Below are positions 6,941 to 14,847 of a stretch of DNA of 34,013 nucleotides, in pieces (positions within the stretch are counted from its first letter, which is position 1; each line of letters starts with the position of its first letter). Location: the NCBI GenBank assembly GCA_030447585.1, contig JAUJOO010000006.1, positions 84,113-118,125 of the forward strand, written 5' to 3'. The translations under genes were made by a program, and so were the position numbers. The DNA is from Nocardioidaceae bacterium (lineage in GTDB: Bacteria; Actinomycetota; Actinomycetes; Propionibacteriales; Nocardioidaceae). The notes beneath the pieces were generated by a model. That model was not told the origin of the DNA, did not search any database, and saw only the letters and a program-made list of their open reading frames with translations.

Positions 6941-8053
6941 ATGACCGTCCACCGGCTTTCTCGCACGGACGCTCGCCGCATCGCCGTACGCGCGCAGCTC
7001 TTGGAAAGCAAGCGGCCGACGGAGCTGGTTGACATGGTCCGCCACTTCACCATGCTCCAGATCGATCCCTCTGCCGCGATCGCGCCGAATGCCGATCTGG
7101 TGGCGTGGAGCCGCCTCGGGTCGTCCTACTCGCCAGGCGACTTGACCACGACACTGGTGAACCGGAAGCTGCTCGAGCTGCAGGCGATGATCCGGCCCAG
7201 CGAAGACCTGGCGCTCTTTCGCGGCAAGATGGCCGAGTGGCCCGGGCGCGGCGAGCTGCGCGACTGGCAGGAGTCCAACCGCGACTGGGTGAAGGCCAAC
7301 GACGCATGCCGCCTCGACATCCTCGACCGGCTCGGGTCCTCAGGCCCGCTCACCTCGCGTGAACTTGCGGAGACGTGTGCGGTGCCCTGGGCGTTGACCG
7401 GGTGGACCAACAACCAGAACGTCATAAGACTCCTCGAGTTCATGGTGGCGCGCGGCGAGGTCGCGACCGCTGGGCGCAAGGGACGCGAGCGACTGTGGGA
7501 CCTGGCCACGCGGGTCTACCCCGATGACCCGGTGGTCCCCGCCGACGAGGCGCTACGCGTCCGCAACGAGCGGCGGCTGCACGCTCTCGGCATCGCCCGG
7601 GCCAGGGGACCGATATGTCCGATGGAACCGAGCGATGTGGGTGAGGCCGGCGAGCCGGCCGTCGTCGAAGGTGTCAAGGGCACCTGGCGAGTCGACCCGT
7701 CCCAGCTGGGCCAACCTTTCTCGGGGCGTGCGGCGTTGCTGTCGCCGTTCGACCGGCTGATCCACGACCGCAGGCGCACGACCGAGCTCTTCGAGTTCGA
7801 CTACCAGCTGGAGATGTACAAGCCCGCTGCCAAGCGCCGCTGGGGGTACTTCGCGCTGCCGATCCTGTACGGCGACCGGCTGGTGGGCAAGCTCGACGCC
7901 GCGGCCGACCGCAAAGCCGGGGTCCTCCGGGTCAACGCCATCCATCGGGACGTGGCATTCACGCAGACCATGACCGCCGCAGTGCGCCGCGAGATCAAGG
8001 ATCTGGCTCAGTGGCTTGGACTGGACCTCACGCTGCCCGTCCCCACCGCCTGA
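6941..8053 (+). CDS. Winged-helix DNA-binding protein of the AlkX/YcaQ-like (HTH_42) DNA glycosylase family
   Basis: 370 residues, usual for the HTH_42/YcaQ family, whose studied members (E. coli YcaQ/AlkX, Streptomyces AlkZ) unhook interstrand crosslinks or remove bulky N7-alkylguanines. Residues 39-42 read L-Q-I-D, so Gln40-Ile41-Asp42 gives a QxD catalytic motif as in the YcaQ-like subgroup, rather than the QxQ of AlkZ. The C-terminal segment Y-Q-L-E-M-Y-K-P-A-A-K-R-R-W-G-Y-F-A-L-P is a family hallmark, followed by L-Y-G-D-R-L-V-G-K-L-D. The ATG at 6941 is chosen from family length and the TAGCCT box 7 nt upstream; the frame is open from 6710 but that extension is not conserved-looking. 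It stands alone and converges with metF. Activity on crosslinks is inferred from the family. Confidence 0.82.
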   Translation: MTVHRLSRTDARRIAVRAQLLESKRPTELVDMVRHFTMLQIDPSAAIAPNADLVAWSRLGSSYSPGDLTTTLVNRKLLELQAMIRPSEDLALFRGKMAEWPGRGELRDWQESNRDWVKANDACRLDILDRLGSSGPLTSRELAETCAVPWALTGWTNNQNVIRLLEFMVARGEVATAGRKGRERLWDLATRVYPDDPVVPADEALRVRNERRLHALGIARARGPICPMEPSDVGEAGEPAVVEGVKGTWRVDPSQLGQPFSGRAALLSPFDRLIHDRRRTTELFEFDYQLEMYKPAAKRRWGYFALPILYGDRLVGKLDAAADRKAGVLRVNAIHRDVAFTQTMTAAVRREIKDLAQWLGLDLTLPVPTA

Positions 8054-8097
8054 CGGCCCGTTTCGTTCGTGGCTCTCCTTGCGGCGCCCCTTGCGGC

Positions 8098-8113
8098 GAC
8101 GAAAGCGTTCGTC
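8098..8113. terminator. Possible bidirectional hairpin between convergent genes
   Basis: GACGAA-AGCG-TTCGTC forms a 6-bp stem with a 4-nt loop in the 106-bp gap between the convergent YcaQ-like and metF genes. There is no U-tract on either strand, so it would be a non-canonical actinobacterial terminator at best. Confidence 0.35.
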
Positions 8114-8159
8114 CTCCGTTGGCAAACCTGCAGCTCGTCGCCTTTACGCGTGAAGCCGG

Positions 8160-9113
8160 CTAGGCCAGGCCATCGCGCAAGCGACGCCGTGCTGCCCCGT
8201 CGAGCAGGGGCTCAGACTGCAGCGCCGCGAAGACCTCGCGAGTCGCCCTCGACCGGTTGAGGGTGTAGAAGTGCAGCCCCGGCGCTCCCGCATCGAGCAG
8301 CTCGCGGCTCAGCTCCGTCGCAACCTCAACCCCCACGGCCCGCACCTGCTGTGGGTCGTCCAGACGGCTGAACCTCGCGACGATGGACGCGGGCACGGCA
8401 GCACCGGACAGCCTGACGGACCGCTGCACCTGTGCCACGCTGGTGATCGGCATGACTCCGGGGATGATGGGGATGTCGCAACCAAGTCGCCTCACGCGCC
8501 GGACGAGCGCGAAGTACGGCGCTGCCTCGTAGAAGAGCTGGGTGATCGCGAAGTCGGCGCCAGCCTGTGCCTTGGCCACCAGGACGGCGGCGTCAGCGTC
8601 GAGGTCTGCTGACTCGGGGTGACGATCCGGGAACGCCGCCACCCCGACGCTGAAGTCGCCGAGCTCACGCACGAGCCGGACAAGCTCGACGGCGTAGTTG
8701 AGACCCTCGGGGTGAGGCGTCCAGGGATTCCCGGGCCCTCCTGGAGGGTCTCCTCGCAACGCCAGCACGTTGCGGACCCCCGCGTCGGCATACGCTCCGA
8801 CGACGGCGCGCAGCTCCTGGCGTGAGTGACCGACACATGTCAAGTGCCCCACCGGTGTCAGTGTCGTCTCGCTGGCGATGCGCTCGGTGACTCGGACGGT
8901 GCGCTCGCGCGTGGACCCCCCAGCGCCGTACGTCACGGAGACGAACGTGGGACGGAGCGGCTCGAGCTCGCGGATCGCCTGCCACAGACGCACCTCCCCC
9001 TCGTCGTCCCGCGGCGGCATGAACTCGAAGGAGAACGTCGCCGTGCCGGCGGCGATGACCTCGCGAATCGATGGTGTGCGACCGCCGACGGACTGACGAT
9101 GAGCCTCTACCAT
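8160..9113 (-). CDS. metF: Methylenetetrahydrofolate reductase
   Basis: 317 residues. It reduces 5,10-methylene-THF to 5-methyl-THF with FAD and NAD(P)H, supplying methionine synthesis. All family blocks are present in order: S-F-E-F-M-P-P-R (Glu30, the proton-donating Glu of MetF), V-S-V-T-Y-G-A-G-G-S-T-R, H-L-T-C-V-G, N-V-L-A-L-R-G-D-P-P (flavin-modulating Asp), A-D-F-A-I-T-Q-L-F-Y (folate Gln), P-I-I-P-G-V-M-P and G-L-H-F-Y-T-L-N-R-S. The ATG at 9113 sits 6 nt after TAGCAT (9120-9125) without a ribosome binding site, suggesting a leaderless transcript. It is divergent from the prenyl synthase 106 bp away, as Rv2172c is from idsA2 in M. tuberculosis. Confidence 0.95.
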   Translation of the reverse strand: MVEAHRQSVGGRTPSIREVIAAGTATFSFEFMPPRDDEGEVRLWQAIRELEPLRPTFVSVTYGAGGSTRERTVRVTERIASETTLTPVGHLTCVGHSRQELRAVVGAYADAGVRNVLALRGDPPGGPGNPWTPHPEGLNYAVELVRLVRELGDFSVGVAAFPDRHPESADLDADAAVLVAKAQAGADFAITQLFYEAAPYFALVRRVRRLGCDIPIIPGVMPITSVAQVQRSVRLSGAAVPASIVARFSRLDDPQQVRAVGVEVATELSRELLDAGAPGLHFYTLNRSRATREVFAALQSEPLLDGAARRRLRDGLA

Positions 9114-9119
9114 CCGCCC

Positions 9120-9125
9120 ATGCTA
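9120..9125 (-). promoter_or_regulatory. Candidate leaderless -10 box of metF
   Basis: On the minus strand TAGCAT is followed by six nucleotides (GGGCGG) and the metF ATG. Confidence 0.45.
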
Positions 9126-9206
9126 GAAGTGCCTGACGGCGAGTGTCGTCGGCGTCCAGGCGGCGGATGGACCGGCTGGGTCGCGGGCGCACCACCGACG
9201 TCTCGG

Positions 9207-9212
9207 TAGGCT
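9207..9212 (+). promoter_or_regulatory. Candidate leaderless -10 box of the prenyl synthase gene
   Basis: TAGGCT ends 7 nt before GTG 9220; no Shine-Dalgarno sequence. The same hexamer precedes the DAHP synthase start. Confidence 0.5.
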
Positions 9213-9219
9213 CGCGGAC

Positions 9220-10311
9220 GTGACCGAGACCACCGCCGATACGGAGCCGATCCCGGCTGAGCTGACCGGCGCTGTGTCGACCATCCTCGACAGCTTCATC
9301 GACGACAAGCAGGCGCAGCTGGCGCCTATCGGCACCGAGCTCGACCAGCTCGTCGAAGCGGCCAGACGGGCTGTCCACGGCGGGAAGCGACTTCGGCCGG
9401 CGTTCGCCTACTGGGGCTGGCGGGCGGCAGGCGGTTCGGCCAAAAAGGCAGCCCCGATCCTGACCGCTGCGGCAGCCATCGAGCTGGTGCATGCGAGCGC
9501 CCTGGCCCACGACGACGTCATGGACGACTCGGAGACGCGACGCGGGAAACCCGCTGCTCACCGGGTCTTCAGCAGGCGCCTTCGCGATGCGGCCATCGCC
9601 CGCAGCGACGCCGAGCGGTTCGGGCGTTCGGCCGCCATCCTGCTCGGCGACCTGTTGCTGTCGTGGTCGGACGAGCTGCTCGGCCGAAGTGGTTTCAAAC
9701 CCGAGTCGCTGGCACGTGGGCGGGTCTACTTCGACAAGCTGCGCACCGAGGTGGTGGCCGGACAGTATCTCGACCTGCTGGCTCAGGCGGGTGGCGCCGG
9801 CAGCGCCTCGGACGCCCTGCGGGTCGTCCGTTACAAGTCTGCCAAATACACCGTCGAGCGGCCGCTGCAGTTCGGGGCAGCGCTGGCGAAGGCGGACGAG
9901 CCGCTGCTTTCGGCCCTGTCGTCGTACGGCGTACCGCTCGGAGAGGCATTCCAGCTGCGAGACGACGTGCTAGGCGTCTTCGGGGAGGCCCGAGTCACCG
10001 GCAAACCAAGCGGCGATGACATCCGCGAGGGCAAGCGCACGCTGCTCGTGGCGCGTGCGTATGACAAAGCGGATACGTCCCAGCGGGCGCTGCTCGACCG
10101 CCACTTCGGGGACCCGAAGGTGGATGCGGCCGCAATCACAGCCGTCCAGGACGTGATCCGGGAAACCGGTGCCCTCGGCGCCGTCGAAACCGTGATCACC
10201 GAGCTGACGGCCGCGTCAGTGCAGGCGCTGGCGCAGGCGCCGGTGGCCGACGAGGAGGCCAGGTCCGCCCTGCGGGTGTTGTGCGACCGGGTCACCAACC
10301 GGAACGTATGA
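9220..10311 (+). CDS. Polyprenyl diphosphate synthase (geranylgeranyl-type, IdsA family)
   Basis: 363 residues, trans-isoprenyl diphosphate synthase that condenses isopentenyl diphosphate onto allylic diphosphates. Gly-Gly-Lys-Arg-Leu-Arg-Pro (54-60) binds IPP diphosphate; the first Asp-rich motif H-D-D-V-M-D-D (Asp98, 99, 102) and R-R-G-K-P-A follow; the second Asp-rich motif is F-Q-L-R-D-D-V-L-G. Both metal sites are intact. Chain length is not certain: size and context (IdsA2/Rv2173 position beside metF and the Rv2175c-kinase pair) favour a short- or medium-chain product such as GGPP. The GTG start is supported by the -10 box 7 nt upstream. It converges with the MerR operon, with only 11 bp between the stops. 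Confidence 0.92.
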   Translation: MTETTADTEPIPAELTGAVSTILDSFIDDKQAQLAPIGTELDQLVEAARRAVHGGKRLRPAFAYWGWRAAGGSAKKAAPILTAAAAIELVHASALAHDDVMDDSETRRGKPAAHRVFSRRLRDAAIARSDAERFGRSAAILLGDLLLSWSDELLGRSGFKPESLARGRVYFDKLRTEVVAGQYLDLLAQAGGAGSASDALRVVRYKSAKYTVERPLQFGAALAKADEPLLSALSSYGVPLGEAFQLRDDVLGVFGEARVTGKPSGDDIREGKRTLLVARAYDKADTSQRALLDRHFGDPKVDAAAITAVQDVIRETGALGAVETVITELTAASVQALAQAPVADEEARSALRVLCDRVTNRNV

Positions 10312-10322
10312 GTCGCTCGCCG

Positions 10323-10766
10323 TCACGCCGGCCGAGCCGGCACGGTGGCCAGCTCAGCGAAAGGCAGCGGACAGCAGGAACTGGCCGCACAGGCAGCCAC
10401 ATCGTCACATCCTGCGTCTCGCGCCTCGCGGAGTGTGTCGCGGATGACGACAAGGTCAGCCAGCCTGGCCTCGACCTCGGTCAGTTTCGCCTCCAGCGAG
10501 TGGCGCAGCCCGGCAGTGGGGCGACGGCCATGACGGTGCTCGCCGGCCTGAAGCAGGTCCGCTACCTCGCGCAGCGTGAACCCGAGCCGCTGCGCAGCCT
10601 TGATCACCTTGAGGACTGTCACAGTCTTTGTGGGATAGAGCCGGTGGCCGCCGAGAGTGCGCACGGGATCATCGAGAATCCCCGGACGCTCGTAGTAGCG
10701 CAGCGTCTCCACGCTTACCCCCGCCGCTTCAGCCACCTGCCCACTCCGCAACCCATGCTGCGTCAT
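10323..10766 (-). CDS. MerR-family transcriptional regulator with cysteine-rich C-terminus
   Basis: 147 residues. The N-terminal winged helix (residues about 7-75: S-G-Q-V-A-E-A-A-G-V-S-V-E-T-L-R-Y-Y-E-R, G-G-H-R-L-Y) is classic MerR, followed by a dimerising coiled coil (about 85-118). The C-terminus carries Cys120, Cys126, Cys131 and Cys132 followed by Pro-Leu-Pro-Phe, resembling a thiolate metal site, but the usual Cys of MerR at the start of the coiled coil is missing, so the ligand is open (soft metal or redox signal are guesses). The ATG overlaps the stop of the upstream small gene (ATGA), so both are co-translated. It probably controls its own operon through the long-spacer promoter at 11135-11166. 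Confidence 0.9.
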   Translation of the reverse strand: MTQHGLRSGQVAEAAGVSVETLRYYERPGILDDPVRTLGGHRLYPTKTVTVLKVIKAAQRLGFTLREVADLLQAGEHRHGRRPTAGLRHSLEAKLTEVEARLADLVVIRDTLREARDAGCDDVAACAASSCCPLPFAELATVPARPA

Positions 10767-11128
10767 GGGACGCTCCCGCTTAGGCGCGCAGCTCGCTCGG
10801 CGACAGCGTCGAGTACGCCAGCCCGGTTGGAGGGCACGCGAACCTTAAGACGTAGCAACCCGCCGCCCTCGATCACGGTGAACGCGAAGAACGAGCAGCA
10901 CTGCGTCTCGCGACGAGTCAGGCCGCGCACAGCCTCCGTCCTGCCCGGTGCCGGACGAAGACCGAGGACGAGGTGTGTGGGATCGGGCCGCTCGACCAGC
11001 TGTACAGCGGCCCTGAACAGGTCGTCGAACTCCGCCTGCCGCAGCGGCAGCTCGTCGCTCGGCAACGTACAGGCCGGGGGCATCCAACCGGCTTCCGTGT
11101 CGGCTCCTGTCACTTCAACATCGCGCAT
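10763..11128 (-). CDS. Small conserved protein with CCSFF motif, first gene of the MerR operon
   Basis: 121 residues, no signal peptide or membrane helix. Visible features are Cys20 in P-P-A-C-T-L-P, an L-R-Q-A-E-F-D-D-L-F segment and T-R-R-E-T-Q-C-C-S-F-F-A-F-T-V with the pair Cys77-Cys78 followed by a beta-rich end (L-L-R-L-K-V-R-V-P). I recognise this as a small protein type seen beside MerR regulators in actinobacteria, but I know no assigned function. Three cysteines and co-expression with a cysteine-rich MerR suggest that it binds or handles the same thiol-reactive signal; this is inference. The ATG at 11128 lies 6 nt after TACGGT; GGGAG in between could also serve as a weak ribosome binding site. 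Confidence 0.8.
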   Translation of the reverse strand: MRDVEVTGADTEAGWMPPACTLPSDELPLRQAEFDDLFRAAVQLVERPDPTHLVLGLRPAPGRTEAVRGLTRRETQCCSFFAFTVIEGGGLLRLKVRVPSNRAGVLDAVAERAARLSGSVP

Positions 11129-11134
11129 GCTCCC

Positions 11135-11166
11135 ACCGTAAGCCCGTTCCTTGGTACGGGATGCAA
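11135..11166 (-). promoter_or_regulatory. MerR-type promoter/operator with 20-bp spacer
   Basis: Read on the minus strand: TTGCAT (-35, 11161-11166), a 20-nt spacer (11141-11160) and TACGGT (-10, 11135-11140), then 6 nt to the ATG of the small CCSFF gene. The spacer contains the dyad CCCGT-N8-ACGGG (11143-11160). An over-long 19-20 bp spacer with a central inverted repeat is the hallmark of promoters untwisted by MerR-family activators, and the operon encodes such a regulator. Confidence 0.72.
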
Positions 11167-11196
11167 CTCCGACGCGGAAGCCGTACGCAGCCGCGC

Positions 11197-11565
11197 TCAG
11201 ACGATGACCTGGGCCCGGCGGCGTACCTCCCTACCGCGGTTCTCGCGCAGCGCGTCGATGGGACGCCCAGGCAGCGAGTCGTCACCGGTGAAGAGCCACT
11301 CGACCGCCTCGACATCACTCAGCCCCCGATCCGAGAGCACCGTGAGTGTCCCAGCCAGTCCCTTGACTATCTGGCCGTCGAGGATGAACTCCGCAGGAAC
11401 CGCCAGACCCGGGGTCGCTGGTAGGCGCAGCGCGACGAGCTGATGCTCCCGAGAGAGCTGGCGGATCCTGCTGGGAGTGACCCCGAGCTGCTCCGCGGCC
11501 TCGTCGAGAGTCAGCCAGTGCTCGACCAGCTGAGCGAGTGCGGTGGGGTCGTCAAGATCACTCAC
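11197..11565 (-). CDS. Rv2175c-family DNA-binding protein, probable kinase substrate
   Basis: 122 residues with a winged-helix-like N-terminal half (W-L-T-L-D-E-A-A-E-Q-L-G-V-T-P-S-R-I-R-Q-L) and the C-terminal domain of the Rv2175c family (P-A-E-F-I-L-D-G-Q-I-V-K-G-L-A-G-T-L-T-V-L). In M. tuberculosis Rv2175c binds DNA and is phosphorylated near its N-terminus by the adjacent kinase PknL, which abolishes binding. Here the gene is divergent from a PASTA kinase and has Thr8 (D-D-P-T) in a comparable place. The GTG at 11565 is chosen by family length; CAGGCT (11572-11577) sits 6 nt upstream. The frame is open further upstream to 11778 but that stretch overlaps the kinase promoter and start. Confidence 0.88.
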   Translation of the reverse strand: MSDLDDPTALAQLVEHWLTLDEAAEQLGVTPSRIRQLSREHQLVALRLPATPGLAVPAEFILDGQIVKGLAGTLTVLSDRGLSDVEAVEWLFTGDDSLPGRPIDALRENRGREVRRRAQVIV

Positions 11566-11737
11566 CCGACTAGCCTGACACGTCACGACCGCCACTGCGC
11601 AGGGAGTTCGGCGCCGCGAACGTGGTGGTCGATCCCGGCTCGTACCACCTCGCCACTGCGGGCATGCGCCTCTCCGGCCGAGGCGGGACGGCCGATCAGC
11701 GGCGGCGAGGCTAACGGGTCGGCGGTGGCGGGATACG

Positions 11738-11743
11738 TAAACT
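11738..11743 (+). promoter_or_regulatory. Candidate leaderless -10 box of the PASTA kinase gene
   Basis: TAAACT ends 7 nt before GTG 11751, with no Shine-Dalgarno sequence. The 185-bp divergent region also holds the start signals of the Rv2175c-type gene, so the latter could regulate both. Confidence 0.5.
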
Positions 11744-11750
11744 CGAGACC

Positions 11751-13859
11751 GTGGACCGATCCGCGACCAGCGATCCACTCGTCGGGCGACTGCTCGACGG
11801 GCGCTATCTCGTGGGGACGAGGATCGCGCGTGGCGGCATGGCCACCGTCTACGAGGCCACGGACCTGCGGCTCGACCGCCTGGTCGCCATCAAGGTGATG
11901 CCGCACGCCGTCGCCGACAACGAGGAGTTCAGCCAGCGGTTCGTCCGCGAGGCACGAGCCGCTGCGCGGTTGACGCATCCCAACGTCGTCGCGGTCTATG
12001 ACCAAGGAGACGACGACGGCACGCTGTTCCTCGCCATGGAGTACGTACCGGGCAGGCTGACCCTCCGCGACGTCGTCCGCGACGAAGCGCCGCTGGCGCC
12101 TGCTAAGGCATTGGCCGTCCTCGAGGAGATCTTGACGGCGATCGCCGCGGCCCACGAGTCGGGGATCATCCACCGCGACATCAAGCCGGAGAACGTCCTG
12201 ATCGGCCCGCGCGGTCGCGTCAAGGTTGCCGACTTCGGCCTTGCTCGGGCGATCTCCTCGGCAACCACGGCCACCGCTACCGGCGGGGTGTTGATGGGCA
12301 CCGTCTCCTATCTGCCCCCGGAGCTCGTCACGGAGGGTCGCTCCGACGCTCGGTCCGACGTCTACGCGCTAGGGGTCCTGCTCTACGAGCTGTTGACCGG
12401 CACCAAGCCCCACCAGGGCGACACGCCCATCCAGGTCGCCTACAAGCACGTGCACGACAACGTGCCGCCTCCGTCGTTGGTGGCCGACGGCATACCTCCT
12501 TACCTCGACGCCTTCGTCGCGCGGACCACAGCACGCCAACGTGACCTGCGGCCAGCCGACGCTCATGTGATGCTTCAGCAGCTCAAGCGGGTCCGCCACG
12601 CCGTCGACCACGGCGTCGTAGATGACGAGGAGCTCACCGACGACCTGACACCCACGGTGGTTGCGATGCGGGTGCCGACAGACGAAGGGCTCGATGTACT
12701 GGCGTACGGGTCCGTCAAGGCGCCGAGCCGCGACCCCGACGAAGTGTTCGACTTCGCCGCCTACGACGACTTCGCTCCCTCGCAGCCGTCGCGGACGCAG
12801 CGCTTCGACGGGCCTGACTTCGTGCGCCCTCATCACGTCCACACCTTGGCTGCGCCGCTCGAATCCCGGGTCGACCACCCGCGCGAGCCGGTGGGAGCGC
12901 CGGTCGGTCCTGCCGGTGCCGGCAGCACGGCGGCATCCGGTCGCCGTCCGGCTGGTGCATCTGCCGCCCGTCGCCGAAACCGGGGCGGCTGGGTGGCGCT
13001 TCTGGTGGTGTTGGTTCTGGCCGCCGTCGCGGCCGTTGCCGGCTGGTACTACGGGTTGGGCCGGTACTCCGACACCCCCGACGTCGTGATGCTCAGCCAG
13101 CAAGACGCACGAGGCGAGCTCGCCGGCGTCGGGCTCGACCTCCAGGTCACCGCAACGGCGTACTCCGAGACAGTGCCGGAGGGCCACATCGTCTCCACGG
13201 ATCCGGCGGCCGGTGAGAACGTACTCGACGGAGCCACGGTCAACGCCGTTGTCTCCAAGGGACCGGAGCGCCACAAGGTCCCCCCACTTCGAGGGCTGAG
13301 CGAGTCCGAGGCGGTCAAGCAGATCGCTGCCGACGGTCTCACCGCGGCCACACCGCAGCGTCGTTGGAGCGAGCGTGTCACCCGAGGCGACGTCATCGGC
13401 TCCAGGCCGAAGGCCGGCACCGAGCTGAGGCCTGGTGACCCCGTCCGGCTGGTGGTCAGCAAGGGGCCAAGACCTGTCCAGATCACCGACTACACAGGCG
13501 AGCCGGGCGACAAGGCGAAGTCGGCGCTGGTAGCTGCCGGGTTCGAGGTCAAGCGCACCGGGCGCTTCCACGACACCATCGACGAGGGGCTGGTCATCCG
13601 GCAGAGCCCCGCCGAAGGCACCGGGTACGCCGGGGCGGAAGTCACGCTGGTCGTCAGCCTCGGTCCACCCCTTGTCGAGGTGCCGAACGTCGACACCTGG
13701 CCGGTCGAGGACGCCAAACAGGCGTTGCGAGAGGCGGGTTTCGAGGTCGCCGTGACGCAGTACCAGCCGTTCTTCGGCCTCGGCTTCGTCGTGGGTCAGA
13801 CCCCGAAGGCGGGTGCGATGGCACCGTTAGGGTCCACTTTGGAGATCACTGTCGTCTGA
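11751..13859 (+). CDS. pknL: PASTA-domain Ser/Thr protein kinase, PknL type
   Basis: 702 residues. Cytoplasmic kinase domain (about 19-280): Gly-rich loop I-A-R-G-G-M-A-T-V-Y, catalytic Lys48, H-R-D-I-K-P-E-N, D-F-G-L-A, an activation loop rich in Thr/Ser (S-S-A-T-T-A-T-A-T-G-G) and G-T-V-S-Y-L-P-P-E. A linker of about 130 residues leads to one membrane helix (about 412-434), then four extracellular PASTA repeats, each with the D/E-A-x-x-x-L and P-x-x-G-x-x-V pattern. PASTA domains sense muropeptides or lipid II. M. tuberculosis PknL lacks PASTA domains; the corynebacterial protein in the same locus has them, so this is the full-length form. All catalytic residues are present. The neighbour Rv2175c-type protein is the likely substrate. 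Confidence 0.93.
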   Translation: MDRSATSDPLVGRLLDGRYLVGTRIARGGMATVYEATDLRLDRLVAIKVMPHAVADNEEFSQRFVREARAAARLTHPNVVAVYDQGDDDGTLFLAMEYVPGRLTLRDVVRDEAPLAPAKALAVLEEILTAIAAAHESGIIHRDIKPENVLIGPRGRVKVADFGLARAISSATTATATGGVLMGTVSYLPPELVTEGRSDARSDVYALGVLLYELLTGTKPHQGDTPIQVAYKHVHDNVPPPSLVADGIPPYLDAFVARTTARQRDLRPADAHVMLQQLKRVRHAVDHGVVDDEELTDDLTPTVVAMRVPTDEGLDVLAYGSVKAPSRDPDEVFDFAAYDDFAPSQPSRTQRFDGPDFVRPHHVHTLAAPLESRVDHPREPVGAPVGPAGAGSTAASGRRPAGASAARRRNRGGWVALLVVLVLAAVAAVAGWYYGLGRYSDTPDVVMLSQQDARGELAGVGLDLQVTATAYSETVPEGHIVSTDPAAGENVLDGATVNAVVSKGPERHKVPPLRGLSESEAVKQIAADGLTAATPQRRWSERVTRGDVIGSRPKAGTELRPGDPVRLVVSKGPRPVQITDYTGEPGDKAKSALVAAGFEVKRTGRFHDTIDEGLVIRQSPAEGTGYAGAEVTLVVSLGPPLVEVPNVDTWPVEDAKQALREAGFEVAVTQYQPFFGLGFVVGQTPKAGAMAPLGSTLEITVV

Positions 13860-13908
13860 CGGCGGTTCACCGAGTCCGGTCTGTGAGAGGTCACCCGGCG
13901 TACCTCCC

Positions 13909-13914
13909 TAGAGT
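13909..13914 (+). promoter_or_regulatory. Candidate leaderless -10 box of the EamA gene
   Basis: TAGAGT ends 7 nt before GTG 13922 and decides between this start and the upstream GTG at 13883. Confidence 0.45.
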
Positions 13915-13921
13915 TGCCGAG

Positions 13922-14815
13922 GTGAGGCCGATCACGCAGGGAAGCGCCCTCCCCTCCGTCGCCTTGCTTGCCGTGACGGCGACGTGGGGTTCGACGTTCT
14001 TCTTGATCAAGGATCTGCTTCAGGAAGTCTCGGTGCTGGACTTCTTGTCGATCCGCTTCGCCATCGCGACTGCGGTGTTGCTCGCGCTCGCCCCCCGAAG
14101 CGTGCTGCGGTTGTCGAGGAGCGAGCTGCGCTACGGCGTAGTCCTCGGCGCCGTCTACGGGGGCGCTCAGGTGTTGCAGACGCTAGGCCTGGAGCAGACC
14201 TCGGCGAGTGTCTCGGGCTTCGTCACCGGCATGTACGTCGTCGCGACGCCCATCTTCGCTGCTCTGCTGCTCGGCGAGCGCATCGGGCGCACGGTGTGGG
14301 TCGCCGTGCTGGTTGCCACGGTGGGTCTGGGGTTCCTGTCGCTGCAGGGGTTCGCGATCTCAGCCGGCGTCGGCCTCGTCTTCGTGTCGGCGTTGCTGTA
14401 CGCCTTGCACATCGTCGGACTCGGTCAGTGGTCCACGCCTGGGAACGCCATCGGGCTCTCCGTCGTGCAGATGGGCGTGATAGCGGTGATCTGCACGGTC
14501 GCCAGCGCGCCCAACGGCATCGGTGCACCGAACTCAACCGGAGGATGGGTGTCCTTGCTCTACATGGCGATCGTCGCAGGAGCGGCGGCGATGCTGCTCC
14601 AGACGTGGGCGCAGGCGCACCTGGCGTCGACGAGAGCGGCCATCATCATGACCATGGAGCCGGTCTGGGCGGCATTCTTCGCCGTGATCTTCGGCGGCGA
14701 GAGTCTCACCGCCCGGATGCTGGTGGGCGGATCGCTGGTGCTCACGGCGATGTACCTGGTCGAACTGGCTCCGCGTCGTCGGGTCGAGGCGGAGGTTCCG
14801 CACATCGCCGGCTAG
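13922..14815 (+). CDS. EamA/DMT-family transporter
   Basis: 297 residues with about ten hydrophobic helices and two EamA repeats. The first repeat begins with the typical A-V-T-A-T-W-G-S-T-F-F-L-I-K and contains L-E-Q-T-S-A-S-V-S-G-F-V; the second ends with T-R-A-A-I-I-M-T-M-E-P-V-W-A-A-F-F-A, the family's conserved S-x-x-E-P-V-x-A segment. Members export amino acids, nucleosides or other metabolites; the substrate cannot be told. Start chosen at GTG 13922 because of the -10-like box 7 nt upstream; GTG 13883 would add 13 residues. It follows the kinase by 62 bp and converges with the threonine aldolase gene. Confidence 0.88.
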   Translation: MRPITQGSALPSVALLAVTATWGSTFFLIKDLLQEVSVLDFLSIRFAIATAVLLALAPRSVLRLSRSELRYGVVLGAVYGGAQVLQTLGLEQTSASVSGFVTGMYVVATPIFAALLLGERIGRTVWVAVLVATVGLGFLSLQGFAISAGVGLVFVSALLYALHIVGLGQWSTPGNAIGLSVVQMGVIAVICTVASAPNGIGAPNSTGGWVSLLYMAIVAGAAAMLLQTWAQAHLASTRAAIIMTMEPVWAAFFAVIFGGESLTARMLVGGSLVLTAMYLVELAPRRRVEAEVPHIAG

Positions 14816-14847
14816 GCCTCCTGGTCGTGCGAGCGACGAGCGGGCGG

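Noticed and set aside
6685-7053. Minus-strand frame across the GNAT-YcaQ gap
   Set aside because: It would overlap the YcaQ-like start and promoter and crosses the palindrome; no domain or ribosome binding site supports it.
12369-13571. 400-codon minus-strand frame inside the kinase gene
   Set aside because: Antisense to kinase and PASTA domains; no motif.
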